Shown here: in pieces, positions 49,541-60,262 of the stretch | Layout of the letters: every line of letters starts with the position of its first letter | How positions within the stretch are numbered: the stretch's first letter is position 1 | Assembly (NCBI GenBank): GCA_028673005.1 | Contig: CM054113.1 | Span: 207,319,504-207,383,503, forward strand | DNA: 64,000 nt | Reading direction: 5' to 3' | Source: Tanypteryx hageni | Lineage: Eukaryota > Arthropoda > Insecta > Odonata > Petaluridae | Translations under genes and position numbers: made by a program | The notes under the pieces: generated by a model | The model's database searches: none | Told to the model about the DNA's origin: nothing | The model's input: only the letters and a program-made list of their open reading frames with translations

Positions 49541-50130
49541 CCTATCTCTCTCTCTCTCTCTTCCTCTTTTCGTACTTTATCCACGATCGACCTTCGAGAT
49601 CCTTGCGGCATCCGCAGCATGTTTCCAGACCGAAAGAATTGCGATTATTAGCCGATGATCGGGTCCGATAATCTACGCGGAACATCGACAGGCTCGGTTA
49701 TTGAAAGAGTAATAAAAAAAACACGTCCGTTCTCGCAGACGATATATCGCTCCCGTGGCACGGTCGACTTCGATCGATATAATCGACAGTCTCCGCGCAG
49801 ATGAAACTGATTGGTTTGACGGAACGCAAGCAAAAGGGACGGGACTTTGAACCCGTAAGCGGTCGCATGCGTGGGAAGGCATTCTTAAAACGTAAAAAAA
49901 AATAAAACGAAAAAATAAAAAGGCGTCGCCCGATCCCATCCATCAATCCGATTGCGCTCGCTCGGACGAATTCTATGCCGGTGTAAAGGGACAAGTGTTT
50001 TCGAACGTGTCGGAGGGAGGAAATGGCTGAACGGATGGGCTACTGAAGGAGCTAGTCCCTACCAATGAGAGGTCGTTCGGACACGCGTCACGTGATAACG
50101 GCTGCGAGCCGCTCGAAAGAAAATTCCGAA
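49541..50130. other. CpG-dense segment (possible regulatory DNA)
   Basis: Starts with a CTCTCTCTCTCT run at 49545-49562, then is rich in CpG: GATCGACCTTCGAGATCC, CGATCGATATAATCGAC, CGCTCGCTCGGACG. It contains CGCGTCACGTGATAACGG, with a CACGTG E-box at 50088-50093. No start codon context, splice site or protein similarity supports a coding exon. It may be promoter or enhancer DNA of a gene outside the window. Confidence 0.25.
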
Positions 50131-51332
50131 GGCTTTTCATGGAACAGAAAGGATTATTTATTTTTTAAAATTATGACGACTTGATTAATATTTAGCTGTT
50201 AAGGGCTCGATATAATAAAGATGCGAAGGTGGACTTCAGATATCTGCGCCTATTTGATGTGACATCCATTCCAAAGGGCTAGTTGTTTGTGGTTTTACCA
50301 CCAAAGTTATCAGCCTTATGTTGAGAATTTACCTTGAGCGATGTCCAGGACAAAGGGCATGAAACCCAAGGCACGCCTACCACAGAATAGGTTTAAAATA
50401 AATTGTGCGGCACCCTAACTTATTTAAAGAATGTGTTTTTGTTGTTGAAGATAAAGAAAACGTCTCCGTAACACTCATCACGAATCACATCCAGGGCGGC
50501 TATCCAATGTAACTTCTAAAGCTATCGTCGTTAAAAATGCTTAGCTATGTTTGCTAAAAATGTTTTTGATTAAAGGTTAAAAACGCATAATTTACCACTG
50601 CTTCCTTACAATGTTAATTTGTAGCATGCGCTGAAACGATAACGAATATCTAATAATGATATTACATGCTTAGCAGAACATAAAAATAATATTGCCTCAG
50701 AATTAAGCGTCAGGTTTTAATTAAACTTTTTTATTACGTAGATATCATTCAGAAGATAACACCGATCTCGCGTAATAGATAAAATTAAATGGACAAAGAA
50801 TATATCCTCAACGGCCAAAAAAAAGTTAGGTAACAAGATTTTAAGTAAAGAAACAAGTGAGGAAAGAACTGATGAATCAGATATTAAAGGCAGTTTTTTC
50901 ATCGTAGCAACGTAAATAAAACAAAAATTTACCGTAGTAACGAACCCGTAAAGATAGTTAATAAAGGGATTTTTAAAACCTGCTATAAGGCAAACGGGCA
51001 GACGGATGGACCTTAAAATCAATACGGTCATTACTGTCGCCAACCGAAACGACTCTGAAAATTTGGTTGCTCTAACTTGAATGATGAAGAAATAATTCAC
51101 TAATTTAATGTTTTATTATTCATTTAGCTCTCTACTTCACCCCTTAGGCTGTCCTTGGAGTCTCCAAATTTCAACCACGGGAAGAACATATGACCATGAA
51201 CAATCCCTCAAAATTTGATTGCTCTAACTTGAACGGTGTAGAAGAAGTTCGCCAGACACGGAAGTGTGACGAACGGACTAACGGAAAAAAACGATTACAT
51301 TAGCGGATTTTTTGATCCGCCATCGGTGAATC
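50131..51332. other. Non-coding DNA
   Basis: At 51050-51080 and 51210-51240 the phrase AAAATTTG(G/A)TTGCTCTAACTTGAA is repeated, a degenerate direct repeat of about 155 bp. Nothing else is recognised. Confidence 0.45.
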
Positions 51333-51402
51333 GCCACCGATGACGTCCGCTTTGTAGCCAAAATGTCCATCTTGTTTTCCTAACCTTTTTGTAGCTATTG
51401 CC
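51333..51402 (+). repeat. Dispersed repeat with hammerhead-like motif (copy 2)
   Basis: CACCGATGACG ... GTAGCCAAAATGTCCATCTT ... TAACCTTTTTGTAGCTATTG aligns with the copies at 28110 and 58149. The stem is degenerate here and the GAAA is mutated to AAAA, so this copy could not be an active ribozyme. Confidence 0.4.
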
Positions 51403-52282
51403 GGGGCATTTTGTGTTAATGCAGATATTCCGTCTAGTCTTCTATGCTGGGGAATTTATCAGGTGGATTTTCCGACACTAAAGTAGTAGAGAAAAACAAA
51501 GAACTCGCGATGGAATCACTTTGCGCATCTAACCAATTTTCCGCAAGCTCGCTAATTCTTACTTAGTCAAGACGTTACTTGTGCTTCAGTGGATGCTTAT
51601 ACGAAACAACAACGTGAAATGCCGTTTTGTTGATGCTTAAATTGGAAACAAAGATTAAATTGCAATGCTTAAATTAAGATCTGAAGAGATGGCAGCCAAA
51701 ATCTGCTTGATACGTACGAAGAGAACGAAGATATAAATTTTACAATAGATTTAAGAAGTTTAAAAGGTCAAAATCCGCGCGAGTGGTGAAGATAATAACG
51801 ATGTTAAACGTCGAAGCCGTTCAAGAAACAAATGAGCTGAACAAATAACTGACAATATAAAATTAAATTATTATAAATAACTTTTTTACAGATAATACTT
51901 ATAATAACAGTTGTTTATTTTGTACTGTAATTTATAGTAACGGGTACCTACTTTTATAGTACATACTTATTGTATTTCTGGAAAACGAGCGACTCTTAAG
52001 CGAGTCGAGGTGTTTCTGTACCTGCGCATTCGCAGTTTGAAATTTGAAACCTAAATCCGACAAGAATACAAGACGCCGGTGAGTATCTATAATAATAAAA
52101 GAAGCTGTCTTTGTGTGTGCGTCTGTGGCAGTCATAACTCTTCAGAAAATCAAACATAGGAGCTTCAAAATTTGATAGCAGCTTCAGGTTGATCCTGGGA
52201 ACTGCTGTGCCAAAAATAATTCAAATCGGCACACAAGAGCCCGAGGGTCCCCATTGTTGGTCCAAATGCCGGCTTATTGAAG
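51403..52282. other. Non-coding DNA with degenerate repeat
   Basis: 52095-52282 starts ATAATAATAAAAGAAGCTGT and continues with GTGTGTGCGTCTGTGGCAG, a form typical of dispersed arthropod repeats. It runs directly into the element at 52283. No gene recognised. Confidence 0.45.
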
Positions 52283-53429
52283 ACTAGCGTAATTATCCAG
52301 GTTTTTCCCTGGGTTTAGAGTTTAGAATTTTTCATGCACATATCACTCGGTAATATTTTCATCCAAAATCAAGGTACTCTCAACGTAAGTGTAAAATAGA
52401 TATTATTTAACTTTTTACTGTGGTACCCCTGCTATTTAGCTCAGCTTTAAACATCTTGATTTCATTATTATATGTTGTGCAAATCTAATAAACGCAATTT
52501 AATTGAAATCCGTTCAGCCAATTCCTTCAAAATACTTAATTACTAAAAAAGTTTAATTTGTTATTGTGGCACCCGTTTGGCTGATTCGGTTAAAATATGC
52601 TAATATGATTTTGTACCATCATCATAGGTAGTCTGTCGGTATACAGGTCCGTGATTATTCGTGGTTAAACCTGGTTCTCAATATACTCCTATTTTCCGCT
52701 GACCTCTTCATATCTTGATAACTCTCTTTCCCTTTCAAATCATCTATCAGCTGAAAACTTTTCCTACCTCTTTCCATTTTTCCATCTAGTTTTCCTTCTA
52801 ACACGTCTTTAATCATACTCTCTCTCATCAGGTAAAAATCTTGATTTTGTTATTTTATGTTGCACGCCTACTTCATAAAAAATTTCGTTGTAATCGTTTC
52901 GGCCAATTCCTTCCAAATTCATAATTACCGAAAAGTTTAACTTTGCAACTGTGGCACCCCTACTTAGTTAATCGGTTCGAAATAAGTCATTTTGGTCATG
53001 AATTTATGTGAAAATTCTATGCACCAAATTTGGTTGAATTCACTTTAGCCAATTCCTCCCAAAACAATAATTACCGAAAAGATTTATTTTGCAATTGTGG
53101 CACCTCTGCTCTTTCGATCCGGTCCAAATATGTCAGTTGGTCATGAATTAATGTGAAGAATCTATGTACCAAATTTGGTTGACATCGGTTTGGCCAAATC
53201 CTTCCAAAAGGATATGCACCTCGGTGTCAGAACTTTGAGTTCTTGGGAGGGGGGGGAGGGAGGTATCAAATCTGAGTCTATATTGAATTTGTTCATACAA
53301 ATTAAAGGGAAATACTGGTCACTTACGTTAAGAGTACCTTGAGTTTGGATGAAAATATTACCGAGTGATATGTGCATGAAAAATTCAAAAACCCTACACC
53401 CGATGCAAAGCCCGGGCAATTACGCTAGT
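52283..53429. mobile_element. Foldback-like element with ~110-bp TIRs, 1147 bp
   Basis: The left arm (52283-52391) and the inverted right arm (53320-53429) begin ACTAGCGTAATT. They share a long nearly identical block, TTTTTCATGCACATATCACT, then CGGTAATATTTTCATCCAAA, then CAAGGTACTC, ending CGTAAGTG. The interior is made of degenerate ~145-bp direct repeats (CCAATTCCTTCCAAATTCAT, ATTGTGGCACCCCTGCT), the same as in the DINE-1-like elements at 19092 and 55995. An inserted LINE tail lies at 52617-52845. The left and right flanks share no clear duplication. Long TIRs around tandem repeats recall Foldback elements; that name is inference. Confidence 0.8.
52617..52845 (-). pseudogene. LINE 3' coding tail, inserted in foldback-like element
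   Basis: On the - strand the frame reads SMIKDVLEGKLDGKMERGRK, then SFQLIDDLKGKESYQDMKRS, AENRS and a stop shortly after. This is the conserved C-terminal tail of an arthropod LINE polyprotein (a basic GRK/GRP block followed by a YxxMKRxAENR motif). It interrupts the ~145-bp repeat series of the surrounding element. A second relic of the same family lies at 38330-38480. Confidence 0.6.
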
Positions 53430-53897
53430 AGTAAAATAAAGTCACGATAAAATGAATGCACGAAGTGCCATCCCGCAGTTTCATACGCGCAAGTTTGATT
53501 GCGAGCGAGAAACCTTGATAAAACCAGTCGAGAGGGAAAGTTTTTTGGCATTAATGAAACACCGCCGCCATTAAAGCGCAGAAAAAACAGTCGATAATTC
53601 CACGATACAACTTGTATTTGTCCTAAATCCTCCGCAGCACTCGTAGATGTAGAAACGCCGTCGTTTCTCGAGCATCTGAAACTCGCTCTCTTAGATAATT
53701 CTTCCGAGGGGCGCGTCTCTTCCTGGCTGTCTCGCGACGCGAGATTTTTACGACCGACCGGAATCCGATGACCATTTGAGGCATTTTCGCCGCGCCTCCG
53801 TTTGCGGAAGAGGACTGAATTAATGCGCAGCTGTGTCGCGCATCTGCGAGGCGATTAAAATCGACGCGGACGGGGGCGGAGTGAGGAATGGAGGAAT

Positions 53898-53928
<31 letters not shown>

Positions 53929-54480
53929 AAACAAAAAATTGCACCGCCTCCTAAGGAACTCCCCACTCTCTCCCCTTGCAAAGAGAAAGAGCGTCGCTGA
54001 CCACGAGGCCAACAACTGCTAGTAAGATGCCCGCGCGTCTGCAGGGAACACACTGCGACGAATCGAAGAAATGAAGAACGACCAGCGTATGAATCTCTTC
54101 GCAAAGAGAGAGCCGCGAGCGGGAAAATGCCATTCCGTTCTCGTCTCGAGTACGGTTCGCGACCAGGTAGAATGAGAAGGAAAGAGAGTGGTGAGGAGAG
54201 GAAGAGGGTAGTTAAGGGAGGGAACGACGGGGGAGGAGGAGAGAGAGAGAGAGAGAACCTCTCGCCACGCCCTCTCGCCGCAAAGACGGGAACTTCTAAC
54301 GGCACCAAACCGCAAGCGGACTGTCTGCGGGACGCATTTCCAAAAAAATAACAGAAAGAAACGTTCTTATTGACTCGAGGTGGTTAAGGCTGTTCAAACA
54401 TTCGTAAGAGTTTCGAGTGCTGAAAAACTTTGTTGTTGAAGAAACTGTCGTGACGGGATAAGTTTCGCGACTGCTCAGTT
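53430..54480. other. CpG-dense segment (possible regulatory or first-exon DNA)
   Basis: Many CpGs occur over almost 1 kb (GCGCGTCTCTTCC, TCGCGACGCGAG, CGCGTCTGCAGGG, GGGCGGAG), more than anywhere else in the window. It is broken by (GA)n tracts at 53898-53922 and 54239-54258. Open frames on the - strand are arginine/serine-rich and overlap the (GA)n tracts. I see no homology, so they are not called as genes. A promoter or 5' untranslated exon is possible. Confidence 0.3.
53898..53922. repeat. (GA)n microsatellite
   Basis: About 12 uninterrupted GA units. Confidence 0.95.
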
Positions 54481-55344
54481 GTCGAGGAAGGCGAAGCAAA
54501 TGTGGAAGCATTACGAGAGTTGTCGATAAGCTACGGTTTTATTTGATGAAACCGACTTTAGAATGGTATATGCGCACTTCTACTTTGATATATTTCCTGT
54601 ATGATATGTGTAAAAAAATATACGGTGTGTACATTCACAGGCACGCACAATTACACACAAATAAATTCATTATTTTCAAGAAAACTGTTAGCAGTAATGC
54701 TTTTCAATCTCTTATTAACAGAACTAAAAATTAATACTAAATTTGAATCTAAACTTTAGAAGAAAATTGCAAAAATTTTCGTAAAAACGACACCGTCCTG
54801 AATTGTCCGAATACAGCAGCTAGGCAACAGAGGAGGGGCGTAACTACTAAGAAGCTTCACAGGTCCGCCACAGCGAAGGGGGGGGGGACCGAAGGGTCTG
54901 GGGGCCCCAAAGAATCTGGGAACCCGCGACGCCGGCCTCAACATTTCTTATGACATTACTAAAATTCTTATTTTTCCACCAACTGCAAACAGAGCCCAGC
55001 AGGCCGCTTGACCTTATAAAGTTAAACATTTTTACTTGAGATTTAACTGGATCCATCAGACCCATATGGAAGACGAAAGGTACTTTTGTACAGTATTTAT
55101 TAGGCATGACGATAATATAGGGAAGAAGGCTGGGTTCAGCACTGTTGATGTGAACACGTATGCCCGTTATGAACACGTTATTTCATGAAGCTTACCAGAA
55201 AACTTCGATTATTTTTCGGTGTCTTTAAGGAGAGAAACATTAATGTAATTTGATAAGTATAAAAATATAATTTAGTCATTATCTTATTGCATTATAAAGT
55301 ATTTATTCAAGTATGTTTTTCTACATTGAATATTGCTAGATATG
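54481..55344. other. Non-coding DNA with possible element end
   Basis: At 54829-54905 a GC-rich patch (GAGGAGGGGCGTAACTACTA, then a G9 run and GGGTCTGGGGGCCCC) looks like the end of a hAT-type repeat, but no partner end was found. Confidence 0.4.
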
Positions 55345-55645
55345 CAGGGCGGATTTAAAAATCAGGCGCCCCTGCTCAAAACATCCCGACTTTCGTGTTT
55401 TCCCTAAGTAATGAAGTATTAAGCCATACATACTTAAAAATACGTCATTTGCGAAAGCTAGGATTTCTTGCAGGTGATTAACAGAAACTTAACGTAATTT
55501 CCTTTTACTACATGAACATACCCTGCCATCCACCGATAAGGTTACTCGCAGAGTATCACGTAGATGTAGATGAACAATAATCATCGCATGACTAGAACGC
55601 TAACGTCCCTAGGCATATTCCAACCTAATGGAAAATCCGTCCCTG
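55345..55645. mobile_element. Possible hAT-like miniature element, 301 bp
   Basis: The left end is CAGGGCGGATTTAAAAATC. The right end in reverse complement is CAGGGACGGATTTTCCATT. Flanking octamers TAGATATG and TACACATC agree at only 5 of 8, so the duplication is weak. At 55522-55573 it carries ACCCTGCCATCCACC followed by GAGTATCACGTAGATGTAGA, a common arthropod LINE 3'-end phrase, possibly a nested remnant. Confidence 0.45.
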
Positions 55646-55994
55646 TACACATCTGCGTTTTAGAAGAAAATGCTTTTTAAAAAAACCGGGAAATAGGGAA
55701 ATTCGTAAGTAAGAACATATTTAGTTTATCAATTGCGTATCAAGATACGCTGCAATCATATATATTGTTTTTCCTATTTATTTAGATGGAAAAGGGTAAT
55801 TCAAGTACAGCTAGTAGTGTAGCTGCGAAAAAGACAAGGAAATAAAATTAGAACTAAAAAAGAGGAACAAGAAAATCACCTCATTGAAAATTCCTAATGA
55901 CTTGTAAATGAAACTATATAAGTATTAAACAGTGCATTTTCATTTACTTCAACATTTTCGAAGCGAATGCAGGATGGTTTTTAGTGCGGTTGTT
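55646..55994. other. Non-coding DNA
   Basis: Nothing recognised. Confidence 0.5.
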
Positions 55995-56980
55995 TAGAAG
56001 TGCTTTTCGTCAAATTCTGCGTAGTATAATCGTATACTTAATAGATTTGCTTTGAAATCGGAAAGTTATTTTTCCATATATTGTGGCAGCCCTGCTTTTT
56101 ATATCCATTTTTAAAATGTTCGTTTCGTTTTGCCATTGTATACTCGCCTTACAAACGAAATTTCTTTGAAATCCGTTCGGCCAATACCTTCGAAATTAAT
56201 AGTTACAGAAAAATACTAACCTTGATATTGTGATAGCTCTGTTTAGTCGACCCGATTGAAATATGGTATTTTGGTTATTTATTTATATGAAGATTAAATA
56301 TACTATATTTGGTTGAAATCCATTAGGTCATTTCCCTAGAAATATGCGTAAAACAAATATTATGTAACTTCTGCTCTATAGCTCCGCTTTAAACATCATG
56401 ATTTAATTATGGTATGTTGTACCAATCATATATACAAAGTTTAATTGAAATCCGTTCAGCCAATTCCTACCAAATCTTTAATTACTGAAAGAGTTTAATT
56501 TGTAATTGTGGCATTCCCGTTTGGCTGATTCGGTCTAAATATGCTATTATGGTTTTGTATATGTGATCATTAATAGTATTAAATTTGGTTAAATTGATGC
56601 AGACAGTTTAACACAGATATGTTAAATGAATATTTTATATTTCTTGTATTGTGGCAGCCGTGCTTTCTATATCTATACTAATCATCTTCATGTTGTTTTT
56701 TATGTTGCACACTTCATTCTTACAAAACATCGTGAAAATCAGTTCTGCCAATTCCTTTCAAATTCATAATTACCGAAAAGTTTAACTTTGCAATCGTGGC
56801 ACCCCTGCTGAGTCTATCCGGTCCAAATATGTCATTTTGGTTATTTATTTACGTGAATATTCTATGTAGCAAATTTGGTTGAAATCGGTTAAGCTAATTC
56901 TTCCCTGATATATGCGTACGGACAGACATCACGAAGATAATAGTGCTATAGTGCTTTTCAGCAATGACGAAAAGCACTAA
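55995..56980 (-). mobile_element. DINE-1/Helentron-like element (copy A)
   Basis: On the + strand it runs from AGTGCTTTTCGTCAAATTC (55999) to GCAATGACGAAAAGCACTAA (56980). The 13-bp word AGTGCTTTTCGTC is thus present in inverted form at both ends. Between them are about seven degenerate ~145-bp direct repeats. Orientation is minus relative to copy 1 at 19092. The 3' hairpin seen in the other copies is missing on its left side. Confidence 0.6.
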
Positions 56981-57586
56981 CAAGTAGGAGTGTACACGGG
57001 TTTCCCGTGGTATAGAAGTGCTTTTCGTCGAATTCGACGTAGTATAATATATATAGTACTAATATATTTCCTCTGAAATCAGAAAATTATTTTTCCTTAT
57101 ATTGTGGTAGCCCTGCTTTTTTACCCGTTCTAAACATATTCGTCTCATTTTCCATTTCTATACTCGCCCTACAAACGAAATTTCTTTGAAATCCGTTCAG
57201 CCAATACCTTCCAAATTCATAGTTACAGAAAAATTCTAACCTTGATATTGTGGTAGCCCTGTTTAGTCGACCCGGTTGAAATATGATATTTTTGTGATTT
57301 ATTTATATGAAGATTAAATATACTATATTTGGTTGAAATTCATTTGGTCAGTTCTCTATAAATATGCGTAAAAGAAATATTATTTATCTTTTTACTGTGG
57401 TAGCCCTGCTCTTTAGCTCCGCTTTAAACATCTTGATTTCATTGCGGAGTGTTGTACAAATCTTATATACAAAATTTATTTGAAATCCGTACAGCCAATT
57501 CCTTCCAAATACTTAATTACTTAATGAGTTTAATTTGTAATTGTGGCACCCCTGTTTAGGTGATTCGCTTTAAATATATTAATATG

Positions 57587-57660
<74 letters not shown>

Positions 57661-58083
57661 GTGTGTGCGTCCGTGTGTGTATTATAAATATTAAATTTGG
57701 TTAAAATTGATGTGGACAATTTAACGCAAATACGTGTAAAAAATTTTTATTAATACTTTTATTGTGGCAGCCCTGTTTTCCCTATCTACAATAAACATAG
57801 GGATTTTGTTTTTCTATGTTGCACACATCATTTATAAAAAAATTTGCTGAAATCGGTTAGGCCAATTCCTTCCAAATTCACAATTACCGAAAAGTTAACT
57901 TTGAAATTGTGGCACCCCTGCTGAGTCGATCCAGTCCAAATATGCCATTTTGGTCATTGATTTATGTGAATATTCTATGTACCAAATTTGGTTGAAATCG
58001 GTTAAGCCAATTCTTCCCTGATATATGCGTACGGACGGACATCACGAAGATAATAGTGCTTTCCAGCAATGACGAAATCACTA
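56981..58083 (-). mobile_element. DINE-1/Helentron-like element (copy B), head to tail with A
   Basis: On the + strand it begins with the reversed 3' end: CAAGTAGGAGTGTA, hairpin CACGGG-TTT-CCCGTG (56995-57009), then AGTGCTTTTCGTCGAATTCG. It ends with GACATCACGAAGATAATAGT and GACGAAATCACTA (58083). It is the most complete copy, and the internal repeats are interrupted by an (AT)n tract at 57591. The next base is the T-run of another repeat (TTTTT|TAGTG on the - strand), consistent with insertion between Ts. Confidence 0.65.
57591..57659. repeat. (AT)n microsatellite
   Basis: About 34 TA units inside one internal repeat of copy B, followed by GTGTGTGCG. It probably expanded after insertion. 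The corresponding place in copy A has only a few TA. Confidence 0.95.
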
Positions 58084-58109
58084 AAAATTGAAAACTCAAG
58101 TGCTTATCG

Positions 58110-58195
58110 TAGGTATCTACAATAGCTATAACAAGGTTACGAAAACCCAGATGCGCATTTCGGCTACAATGCAGCCTTCTTCGGTGGTAATTCTT
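58110..58195 (-). repeat. Dispersed repeat with hammerhead-like motif (copy 3)
   Basis: On the - strand: CACCGAAGAAGGCTGCATTG, TAGCCGAAATGCGCATC, then TAACCTTGTTATAGCTATTG. The stem GGCT...AGCC and GAAA are intact. The first box is CCGAAGA where the hammerhead consensus is CUGANGA, so one core base differs. DINE-like copy B abuts its far end in a T-run. Confidence 0.45.
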
Positions 58196-58632
58196 AGTAA
58201 GTACACTCTAACCTAAGATAAGGACTTGATTGTTTTATATTTATTATTGAATTAGCTAGAAATCACATGTACATATAAGGGTTACCGCTAAAGGTTAGTG
58301 AATCTATGAAATGCAAAGTGTAAAAAAGAAGCTCACTGTTTCCAAATGTTGTTAAGGAATTATTAATGCGAAATTTTAATGAAGATTGCATGCAGCTGCA
58401 GTAGCGTTTTTGCCCAAGAAACAAATGCGCGTTCGACCTCTGCGTGCGCCTGCGGGTTTGGTTGGTTTTTCCAACTACGTCACCACTTCAAAGTATTCTG
58501 GGTAATTGTTGAACTCGACCAGGAAAGAAAGCAGAGATTTTCTGACGAATATCTATTAGAGATACGCCTTAAAGGAAAGTGCACTGGATCGCGTATTTCT
58601 TGAGAAGATACCGCATGATCAAAGATGGGAGG
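58196..58632. other. Non-coding DNA
   Basis: A 74-codon + strand frame from 58379 has fairly unbiased composition with several cysteines, but I do not recognise it and nothing else supports it. Confidence 0.45.
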
Positions 58633-59144
58633 TAATTCTCAAAACTTTTCAAGGCTCTGGTTTGCCTCCTCCTTTGAGGAGGGGAGAACTCGCACATTAG
58701 AATGTAGACCCTCATTAGACTTTCCCATCCGTAAAAACCTCACTGTTCTATCTTCAGTAGTTTGGCGACAATACCACTTCAGATTTTTCGAATAATCAAA
58801 AATTGAAGCCATCTTGCGAAAAATCTATGAATTACCGTGAAAATCCAATCTGGAAAGTTTATAGAATGATAGTAGCTATTTAATTCAAAACGAATTTTCC
58901 TAATATTCTCAGTACAATACCATTTCAAAGGTTTGAATTTTCCGAATTTGAGGCCATCTAGCGGAAAATCTATGAAATACCGTGTGAATTCAATCGGTGA
59001 AAACTTATGGTCTGATAAGAGATATATAATTCAAAAAGAATATTCCAAATATCTCTTAAAACAAAAAAGTTAATTGCCCACAGACGGACTGATGGACAGA
59101 CATAGTGATCACATAAACACATTTTTCTTTAAAGAAAACGTGCT
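58633..59144. mobile_element. Non-autonomous element with AGCACG end (copy 2)
   Basis: Shares with 30503-31581 the segment CGCACATTAGAATGTAGACC, the repeated TTTGGCGACAATACCA..AGCGGAAAATCTATGAA units and the right end GTGATCACATAA..AAAACGTGCT. The left end is degenerate. It has two internal units against three in copy 1 and no nested insertion. Confidence 0.6.
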
Positions 59145-59782
59145 AAAAACGAAGAAAGGACGATGTGGTTTAATTAATACGCATTGACATGCCGGAATCA
59201 ACATTGATGATGGTATTAAAACCCTTCGTTTATTACGATTTTGTAACGCTAATCGAGTTATTACTGTAAATAGAAAATCCATGATTTTCATGGATTGTCC
59301 CGATCCTACGCAAGCATGCGCCAGTGATAGCGATAACGACTGTTCCGCTCTAGGCGTTGCGGAGGCCGACATTGAGATAGACGGGCAGCCTAGGTAACAG
59401 GACAATCGGTAAAGCTCAATTCTTTCATTCGATTCGGCACTTTCATCTTAAATACTTAAATATATTATAAATGCTATAGACGCAAAAAACCTATCTCATC
59501 GGCTCCAAATCAAGCAATGGTAAACTTTGGGGGTGAGAAAAATTTTCCTAAACGTAAGGAATTGCGGTAAATTTATTTAATTTATTTTTTATTTTGCTTA
59601 TGTTTTAGTTGCTATCAATTTTATCAATGAATTTACACCGCGGCAAATCAATGGCGTACGGCTTAAACGACCATCCTAATTTTGGAAAGAAACAAAAGTC
59701 GAGAACCCAATTTATAAACGAAAAATCTGTAACGGCACAACTGATGAGACTTTCGGCGATCGCACCCAACTCTTCCCCCTCC
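59145..59782. other. Non-coding DNA
   Basis: Nothing recognised. Confidence 0.5.
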
Positions 59783-59960
59783 CTCCGTCCCCAATCCTTC
59801 CCCTCCGTCCCCAATCCTTCCCCTCCGTCCCCAATCCTTCCCCCTCCGTCCCCAATCCTTCCCTTTCCGTCCCCAATCCTTCCCCCTCCGTCCCCAATCC
59901 TTCCCCCTCCGTCCCCAATCCTCCCCCCTCCGTCCCCAATCCTTCCCCCCTCGGTCCACC
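59783..59960. repeat. Minisatellite, 20-21-bp unit, 8-9 copies
   Basis: CCGTCCCCAATCCTTCCCC is repeated with starts near 59785, 59805, 59825, 59846, 59867, 59888, 59909 and 59930, plus a degenerate copy at about 59950. The first intervals are 20 bp and later ones 21 bp. The 21-bp phase creates a seven-residue repeat in several frames (for example GGRIGDG), which is not evidence of a protein. Confidence 0.95.
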
Positions 59961-60262
59961 CCACCCCTTGAGGATCCTTTCTTCCGCCCACTTCGACCCT
60001 TCGACCTGTGCCAGGATATGCGGCTCATCGCTCGGCAAGGGCATCGCAGAAGGCAATGCTTCCTCTCTTCCGAAGAGGATTCCGTGGGAGAGAGATCCTC
60101 CGTTCCCATGACAACTCTCTCGCCTCAATTATAAGGGAATTCCCGCACAAAGAGAAAAGATGGAGGTCTACCCGTGTGGTCTCAGCCGGCCACACGCCTC
60201 TGTGGTCGCCTGTGAATTTCTTCGAATGGTATTCGTTGCAATACGGAGGCGTCGTGATGTTA

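Noticed and set aside
53820..54308. A 162-codon - strand frame in CpG-rich DNA
   Set aside because: It overlaps two (GA)n tracts and several competing open frames. The product is arginine/serine-rich with no recognisable domain.
59605..60128. Several overlapping glycine/aspartate-rich frames on the - strand
   Set aside because: They are translations of the 20-21-bp minisatellite in three phases. The period change would frameshift any one of them.
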